DNA from: Burkholderiaceae bacterium
Lineage (GTDB): Bacteria > Pseudomonadota > Gammaproteobacteria > Burkholderiales > Burkholderiaceae_D
NCBI GenBank assembly: GCA_019751755.1
Contig: JAIENA010000219.1
Span: 1-64,000 of the forward strand
Length of the DNA stretch: 64,000 nucleotides
Direction: 5' to 3'
In this document: positions 58,494 through 64,000 of the stretch, in pieces
Layout: each line of letters begins with the position of its first letter
How positions within the stretch are numbered: the first letter of the stretch is position 1
Made by a program: the position numbers and the translations under genes
Notes under the pieces: model-generated
Database searches by the model: none
What the model was told of the DNA's origin: nothing
The model's input: the letters and a program-made list of their open reading frames with translations, nothing else

Positions 58494-59282
58494 ATGCCGC
58501 GACTGCCCCCCCTAGCCCTTGCCCTAGCCGTAGCCAGTCTGGCCTGCAGTGTGGGCCTGGCCATCATGCCAACCGCAGCGGCGGCCACACCGGTGCTGCG
58601 CACCGCCGCACAAGGCAACAACACCATTAAATTCAACCTGAACGGCGAGCGCAAAGGTGTCTGCGTGGACGTGTTCCAGGCCATCGAACGGATCGATCCC
58701 GGCCTGCGTTTTTCAGGCTGGGACCAGCCGATGTCGCTGCCACGGGTGGAAACCGCGCTGGCCGATCATCAACTCGACGTTTTTTGCGGCTTGATCCGCA
58801 CGCCGGCGCGCGACGCGAAGTTCAGCTTTATCGACGTACCGGTGTATACCGTCCGCCACAGAATTGCGGTGCGGATGAGAGACAATATCCAGGTGCGCAA
58901 CCTGGATGATATCCGCAAGCTCGGCCCTGGCGCGGTAGTGATGGTGCTGAAGGGGACGGCGCACGAAGAGTCACTGCGCCGCCATGGCGGCCTGACGCTC
59001 GACGCCAGCACGCAACACCTCGATGTCCACTTGCGCAAGCTGGTGCATGGGCGCGGACGTTTCCTTTATCACACGGAAACCGCGCTGCTGCGCACCATCG
59101 ACATGGAAAAACTCGGCAGCCAGGTCAAACTGCTGCCCGTCGTGCTCAAGGAAGATAACATGCTGTTTGCGGTATCGCGCGGCGTGCCGGCCGCCACGGT
59201 GGACAAGCTGCGCCATGCGCTGCAACAGATGGCGGATCGTGGCGAACTGAAGAAAATCCACGCAGACTACAACGAAGAATGA
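58494..59282 (+). CDS. Periplasmic solute-binding protein (family 3), orphan
   Basis: TIKFNLNGERKGVCVDVFQAIERIDPGLRFSGWDQPMSLPRVETALADHQLDVFCGLIRTPARDAKFSF. Confidence 0.85.
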   Translation: MPRLPPLALALAVASLACSVGLAIMPTAAAATPVLRTAAQGNNTIKFNLNGERKGVCVDVFQAIERIDPGLRFSGWDQPMSLPRVETALADHQLDVFCGLIRTPARDAKFSFIDVPVYTVRHRIAVRMRDNIQVRNLDDIRKLGPGAVVMVLKGTAHEESLRRHGGLTLDASTQHLDVHLRKLVHGRGRFLYHTETALLRTIDMEKLGSQVKLLPVVLKEDNMLFAVSRGVPAATVDKLRHALQQMADRGELKKIHADYNEE

Positions 59283-60130
59283 ACACCTCCGTCGCCGTGG
59301 GCCCACTAGCGCCCCGTTACCGCCACCGGAGCCTGCCATGGCGCCGGCATGCGTTGCCGTTACTGGCGGTGGCCTGCGCGCTGGCCGGCGCGCCCGCCAT
59401 GGTGCGCGCCGCGCCAGCGCGGGCGCTGGTGCTGTGCTTTGAAGATGTGGTGCAACGGCCGTGGACCACGCCGGACGGCGGTGGCTTGAATTTCGAATTA
59501 TTGCGGCGCGTCGAAAAGCAGCTCGATGAACGATTCAGCTATGTGGCCAAGCCTTGGCGGCGCTGTCTGGAAGAACTGCGCACCGGCGCGGTGGATGCCG
59601 CCATCGGCGCGGCCGACGGTCCCGGCCGGCGCACCCTGGCGGTCTATCCCACGCTGCCGGACGGCGCACTCGACCCTTCGCGCGCGGTCGGCGCCGACTA
59701 TGCGCACGTGTTCCTGCGCACCGCCGGCGCCGGCAGCTGGGATGGCAAGCTGCTGGTGGCGCCGAACAATGAAGTCGCGGTGCAATCCGGCTATATCATC
59801 GGCGCGGTGCTGCGCGAACGGGGCTACCGTGTCCGCGAACTGGTGAAAACCGCTGATGACGGCTTGCGCATGCTGGCGGCCGGTCTGTTCGATGTGGCCA
59901 TCCTGCAAGGCTTCGAAGCCACCAACCTGGCGCGCAGCGATCCCCGCTTCCATGGCGTGGTCAAACAGGCGCCCCAACCGTACGCCGTCTTTATGCTGTA
60001 CCTGCCGTTTAATCACACCGTGTATGCCAGCAATCCGCGCCGCATCGAAGGCATCTGGCGCGCGATTGCCACCGTGCGCCAATCCCACGAATACCGGCAA
60101 TTGCTGCATGACGCCGGCGTGCCGGACTGA
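59279..60130 (+). CDS. Periplasmic solute-binding protein (family 3-like), orphan
   Basis: ALVLCFEDVVQRPWTTPDGGGLNFELLRRVEKQLDERFSYVAKPWRRCLEELRTGAVDAAIGAADGPGRRTLAVYP; ATGA overlap with the preceding gene. Confidence 0.82.
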   Translation: MNTSVAVGPLAPRYRHRSLPWRRHALPLLAVACALAGAPAMVRAAPARALVLCFEDVVQRPWTTPDGGGLNFELLRRVEKQLDERFSYVAKPWRRCLEELRTGAVDAAIGAADGPGRRTLAVYPTLPDGALDPSRAVGADYAHVFLRTAGAGSWDGKLLVAPNNEVAVQSGYIIGAVLRERGYRVRELVKTADDGLRMLAAGLFDVAILQGFEATNLARSDPRFHGVVKQAPQPYAVFMLYLPFNHTVYASNPRRIEGIWRAIATVRQSHEYRQLLHDAGVPD

Positions 60131-60131
60131 T

Positions 60132-61160
60132 ATGGGACACCGCATCGACGCACCCGCACCACTGGCTGGTTTCAATGCCCAGCGCCTTGACGAGGCGCTG
60201 GCGCTGTTTGCGTCCCGCCATGTGAACTTCCATGGCCTGGTCATCCTGCGGCATGGCGCGCTGGTGAACGAGACCTACCGCAACGGCCGCGATCGCGGCC
60301 TGTACCAGCTGCTATCCCGCCAACGCCGCTTCGATGCGGCGCAATTGCACGACCTGCGCTCCATCACGCGCTCGGTGGTGGGACTGCTGTGGGGTATCGC
60401 GCACGGCCAGGGCCTGGCGCCCGCGCTGGACACACCGGTCCTGCAGCTGTATCCCGCGCTGGCGCGGCTGGCGCGGCGCGGGCGGCAAGCGATCACGGTG
60501 CGGCACTTGCTGACCAACACCAGTGGGCTGTCGTGGCGCGAGATGCATGCCGGTGCGCTGTTCAACAACGAGCTGCGGCTGCACTGGCGCAGCTTCGCCC
60601 CGTACCTGTTGCGCCGCCGGCTGTCAGCGCCCCCCGGCATGCGCTTCAATTACAACGGTGGCGGCACCGCGCTGCTGGCGGAGATCCTGGCCAGCCATAC
60701 CGGCATGACGTTGCAGGAATTCGCCCGCATCCACCTGTTTGAACCGCTCGGCATTACGCAATGGGAATGGTGCAACGACTTGCGCGGCAGGCCGCTGGCG
60801 TTTTCCGGCCTGCGCCTGCGCCCGCAAGACCTGGCCCGCATCGGCCAACTGCTGCTGCAGCACGGCCAGTGGCAAGGGCGCCAGTTGCTGCCGGCGGCCT
60901 GGGTCGATGAGGCGGTCCGGCCCCACATCGACACCGGCGACGGCCGCCAGTTTGGTTACCACTGGTGGCTGGGCCAGGTCGACGCGCTCGGCCGCCGCCA
61001 CCAGTGGGCCGGCGCCTTTGGCAATGGCGGCCAGCGCCTGTACGTGGTCCCGGCGCTGAACTTGACCGTGGTGCTCACGGCCGGCGCTTACCATTCACCC
61101 ACGATCGGACGGCATTGCAACGCGCTGCTGAAAAAAATCGCCGCCGCCATCGAGCATTGA
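60132..61160 (+). CDS. Serine hydrolase / beta-lactamase-fold protein (SxxK position is SITR)
   Basis: HDLRSITRSVVGLLWGIAHGQGLAPALDTPVLQLYPALARLARRGRQAITVRHLLTNTSGLSWREM...MRFNYNGGGTALLAEILASHTGMTLQEFARIHLFEPLGI. Confidence 0.88.
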   Translation: MGHRIDAPAPLAGFNAQRLDEALALFASRHVNFHGLVILRHGALVNETYRNGRDRGLYQLLSRQRRFDAAQLHDLRSITRSVVGLLWGIAHGQGLAPALDTPVLQLYPALARLARRGRQAITVRHLLTNTSGLSWREMHAGALFNNELRLHWRSFAPYLLRRRLSAPPGMRFNYNGGGTALLAEILASHTGMTLQEFARIHLFEPLGITQWEWCNDLRGRPLAFSGLRLRPQDLARIGQLLLQHGQWQGRQLLPAAWVDEAVRPHIDTGDGRQFGYHWWLGQVDALGRRHQWAGAFGNGGQRLYVVPALNLTVVLTAGAYHSPTIGRHCNALLKKIAAAIEH

Positions 61161-61174
61161 GCATTGAGCCGGCC

Positions 61175-61440
61175 GTGCGCGCCTGGGCCTGGGCGATTGA
61201 TTTCCTGCTATGACTCTTTGTCAGTTACTGGGGCTATCCGATCCTGTGCGAGGTGTATTGCCGGGGCCAGACGCCGGGCAAGCGCGCCTTCGTGGTGTCG
61301 ATCACCAGCCTGCGCGATCAGGCGCTCGATGCGGCGGTGGCGGCGGAAGTGAACGATTTCGCGCAGGCGTGTCGGCCGCCGGCGGCAAACCATAGTGGTT
61401 GGGTCCGGCCGATGCGCCCTTTACAGGCCCGGCACGCCAG
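61175..61440 (+). pseudogene. Relic of an RDD family membrane protein (in-frame TGA)
   Basis: Plus-strand reading AWAIDFLL*LFVSYWGYPILCEVYCRGQTPGKRAF...; YWGYxxLCExxxRGQTPGKR is RDD-like; no complete ORF. Confidence 0.6.
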
Positions 61441-61480
61441 TGCCACACTGCGCAAGTCTCCTTTGGAATTTGCCTCGACC

Positions 61481-62407
61481 ATGATTGCTGACATCCTGTT
61501 GACGCTGGCGGCCTGCGCCGCCGCCCTGCTGCTGTTCGACCGCCTGGCCCCGATGAGCACCGGGCGCCTTGGGCTGGCGCTGGAACGCTGGCATTCCGGC
61601 CTGCGGCTGCGGCACGGCAGTGCCGAAGGCCTCGACATGCCTTACCTGGAGGGCGGCCAGGGCGAGCCGCTGGTGTTGATTCACGGCTTTGCCGGCGACA
61701 AGGACAACTTCACGCGGGTGGCGCGCTTCCTGACGCCGCATTACCGCGTCATCATTCCCGACTTGCCCGGCTTTGGCGACGCCGGCCGCGATCCCGCCGC
61801 CAGCCACCTGATGGCCGACCAGGCGCGCCGCCTGGGATTGCTGCTGGACCAGATCGCCCCCGGCCCGGTGCACGTGGGCGGCAATTCCATGGGCGGCTTT
61901 ATTGCCGCGCAATGGGCCGCCATGGCGCCGCAGCGGGTGGCGTCGCTGTGGCTGCTCGATGCCGCGGGTACCGCGGCGTCGCACAGTTCCGACCTCCTCA
62001 AGCACTATGAAGCGAGCGGCGAGATGCCGCTACTGTTGCGCCAGGAAAGCGATTTCAACACCCTGATTGCCGCCTGCACCGCGCGCGAACCGTTCCTGCC
62101 GCACAGCGTGCGGGTGCTGCTGGGCCGGCGCGGCGCGGCCGATTTCACACTGCATACGCAGTTGATGAAACAGCTGTCCGAATCGCCGCTGCTGCAGCCG
62201 CAGCCGGCCTACGAACGCATCCCCACGCTGATCGTCTGGGGTGAGCAAGACCGCATCCTGCATCCGGATGGCGCGGCGGCGTTTGCCGCGCTGTTCCCGC
62301 GCAGCCGCACCATCATGATGCCCGGGATCGGGCATTTGCCGATGGCGGAACAACCGCGCCAGGTGGCGCGGGATTACATCGCGTTCCGCGCCGTCACTTG
62401 TCCGTGA
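61481..62407 (+). CDS. Alpha/beta hydrolase
   Basis: GEPLVLIHGFAGDKDNFTRVARFLTPHYRVIIPDLPGFGDAGRD...VHVGGNSMGGFIAAQWAA...TLIVWGEQDRILHPDGAAAF...GIGHLPMAEQP. Confidence 0.94.
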   Translation: MIADILLTLAACAAALLLFDRLAPMSTGRLGLALERWHSGLRLRHGSAEGLDMPYLEGGQGEPLVLIHGFAGDKDNFTRVARFLTPHYRVIIPDLPGFGDAGRDPAASHLMADQARRLGLLLDQIAPGPVHVGGNSMGGFIAAQWAAMAPQRVASLWLLDAAGTAASHSSDLLKHYEASGEMPLLLRQESDFNTLIAACTAREPFLPHSVRVLLGRRGAADFTLHTQLMKQLSESPLLQPQPAYERIPTLIVWGEQDRILHPDGAAAFAALFPRSRTIMMPGIGHLPMAEQPRQVARDYIAFRAVTCP

Positions 62408-63845
62408 CGGTGAACTCGCCGAACTCTTTCAACTGTTCGGCAATGGCGGCCTTGTCGCCCACCACCACGATCGATTGCGTGGCGGGATCGAAGTACTTCT
62501 TACCGATGGCGCGCACCTGCTCGGCCGTCACCTGCTGGATCTTCGGCACATATTGGCCGAGGAATTCCGGCGGCAGACCGATCAGCCAGTTGTTGGCCAG
62601 GCTGCCCGCCACGGCACGCTGCAACTGGTTGGTCAGCAAGTAGGTACCGGCCACGTAGCGCTTGTTCATGCGCATCTCATCGTCGCCAACCAGTTCGTCG
62701 CCAAGCTTGCGGTATTCCTTGAAGTATTCCGCCAGCGCCTTGCCGGTAACTTCATTGCGCACGTCGGCCCCGCCGGTGATGGCGCCGCCCTGGCGGAACA
62801 GCCGCGCACCGGCCGAGGCACCATAGGTATAGCCCTTGTCTTCCCGCAGGTTGGTGTTGACGCGGCTGGAGAAGCCGCCGCCGAGGATGGTCGAGGCCAG
62901 GCGCAGCGGCACCTGTTCTTCCACCGTGGCCGCAGCGCCCGGACGGCCCAGGCGCACCGTCGATTGCACGCTGCCAGGACGTTCCAGCAGCAGACGCGCC
63001 GGCTCGGCCGCCGTGCGCGCGGCCGGGGTGTCCGCCACCGGCGTACCGGATGCCTTCCAGTCGCCGAACGCGGCTTCCGCCAGCTTGATGGCGTCCGCTT
63101 CCGTGATCTGGCCGGTGATCACCAGCAGTGCGCGGTCCGGGCGGAAGCGCCGCGCATGTTCGGCCCGCAGCAGCGCCGCGTCGGTCGCGTTGATCGATTC
63201 CACGGTGCCGGTGGTGCGGGCATACGGGTGATCGCCATAAATCGTGCGCGACAGCGCGCGGTCGGCGCGGAAGCCGGGCTGGGTTTCCGCCACTTTCAGC
63301 GATTGCAGCGCATTGGCCTTGGCCAGCGCCACTTCGGCGTCCGGGAAGGTCGGCTCGCGCACCACTTCGGCCAGCAGCGCCATCATCGGCGCCGCACCGG
63401 AAGCGAGCGCATAGGCCGACACCGTGATGCCGTCCTGCGAGGTGCCACCGGCCACGCCGCCGCCCAGCGCCTGGCTGGCTTCGGCAATCGCGCGCGAACT
63501 GTGCTTGGCGGTGCCCTCATTGAGCAGCGACGCCAGCAGACCGGCGAAGCCGGGACGCTGCGCATCGTCGGCGGCGGAACCGGCGCCGCGCACGGCCAGC
63601 ACATAATCCACGCGCGGCAAGCCTTTGCGCGGCACCACCCATACTTCGAGGCCGTTGGCCAGCGTCTTGCGGACGATCTGCGGCACCGGCAGCGGCTTGT
63701 CCGGGGCATAGCCTGGCACGGCGCTGGCGGGCGCTGCGGCTGCGGCCTTAGCGGCTTTGGCGGCCGGCGTTTGCGCGTAAGCCAGAGGGGCGCACAGCGT
63801 GGCGACGGCTGCCGCAATGGCTGCGGCTTGCATTGTTTTTTTCAT
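62394..63845 (-). CDS. M16 family peptidase, apparently non-catalytic subunit
   Basis: LANGLEVWVVPRKGLPRVDYVLAVRGAGSAADDAQRPGFAGLLASLLNEGT (M16 fold, no HxxEH); RLASTILGGGFSSRVNTNLREDKGYTYGASAG. Confidence 0.9.
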   Translation of the reverse strand: MKKTMQAAAIAAAVATLCAPLAYAQTPAAKAAKAAAAAPASAVPGYAPDKPLPVPQIVRKTLANGLEVWVVPRKGLPRVDYVLAVRGAGSAADDAQRPGFAGLLASLLNEGTAKHSSRAIAEASQALGGGVAGGTSQDGITVSAYALASGAAPMMALLAEVVREPTFPDAEVALAKANALQSLKVAETQPGFRADRALSRTIYGDHPYARTTGTVESINATDAALLRAEHARRFRPDRALLVITGQITEADAIKLAEAAFGDWKASGTPVADTPAARTAAEPARLLLERPGSVQSTVRLGRPGAAATVEEQVPLRLASTILGGGFSSRVNTNLREDKGYTYGASAGARLFRQGGAITGGADVRNEVTGKALAEYFKEYRKLGDELVGDDEMRMNKRYVAGTYLLTNQLQRAVAGSLANNWLIGLPPEFLGQYVPKIQQVTAEQVRAIGKKYFDPATQSIVVVGDKAAIAEQLKEFGEFTVTDK

Positions 63846-63846
63846 G

Positions 63847-64000
63847 TCAGTGGCCTCCGTGTTGGTGGTCGTCAGCGCCGTGCACATGCGCGGCGGGCGG
63901 CGTCAGCATCGCTTGCGGCTTGCGGTCGATGACGGTGCGGTTGGCCTTGGTCAGATAGGTGGCGGCCACGCGCTGCAGGTCGGCCGACGTCACGCCGTCG
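63847..64000 (-). CDS. Upstream M16 family peptidase, partial (C-terminus only)
   Basis: Minus reading DGVTSADLQRVAATYLTKANRTVIDRKPQAMLTPPAAHVHGADDHQHGGH*; typical M16 C-terminal pattern with His-rich tail; continues off window. Confidence 0.75.
   Translation of the reverse strand, partial: DGVTSADLQRVAATYLTKANRTVIDRKPQAMLTPPAAHVHGADDHQHGGH

Overview
High-GC chromosomal window, most likely from an Oxalobacteraceae-type betaproteobacterium (Massilia/Duganella/Janthinobacterium-like; judged from gene content and codon bias, not verified). About 45 protein-coding genes, one tRNA-Phe, several decayed gene relics and some non-coding repeats. The strongest candidate for an under-described system is a two-partner secretion (TPS) locus at 2758-11869. 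Its TpsA exoprotein (about 2507 aa) has an N-terminal filamentous-haemagglutinin secretion domain, a long degenerate beta-helix repeat region, an Ala/Arg/Glu-rich probable coiled coil, and a C-terminal caspase-like (C14) domain with both catalytic motifs (YAGHGY and SDSCYSG); the TpsB (FhaC/ShlB-type) transporter gene lies directly upstream. Other notable loci: an arylsulfotransferase/TonB-receptor/sulfatase operon and a separate chimeric relic of an MBL hydrolase and arylsulfotransferase; a hydrolase-BlaI-BlaR1 operon whose BlaR1-like protein ends in HEAT-like repeats; an adjacent HDAC-like deacetylase and Pat-like acetyltransferase; a sensor-kinase-like protein whose H-box His is Glu; an overlapping operon with a possible RelA/SpoT-fold protein, two orphan solute-binding proteins and a beta-lactamase-fold protein with SxxR instead of SxxK; an 18-bp TTGGTATT direct-repeat motif shared by two distant promoters; and a 161-bp imperfect palindrome. 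No CRISPR array, rRNA, intact transposase or prophage was recognised. All family calls come from reading motifs; no database search was run.
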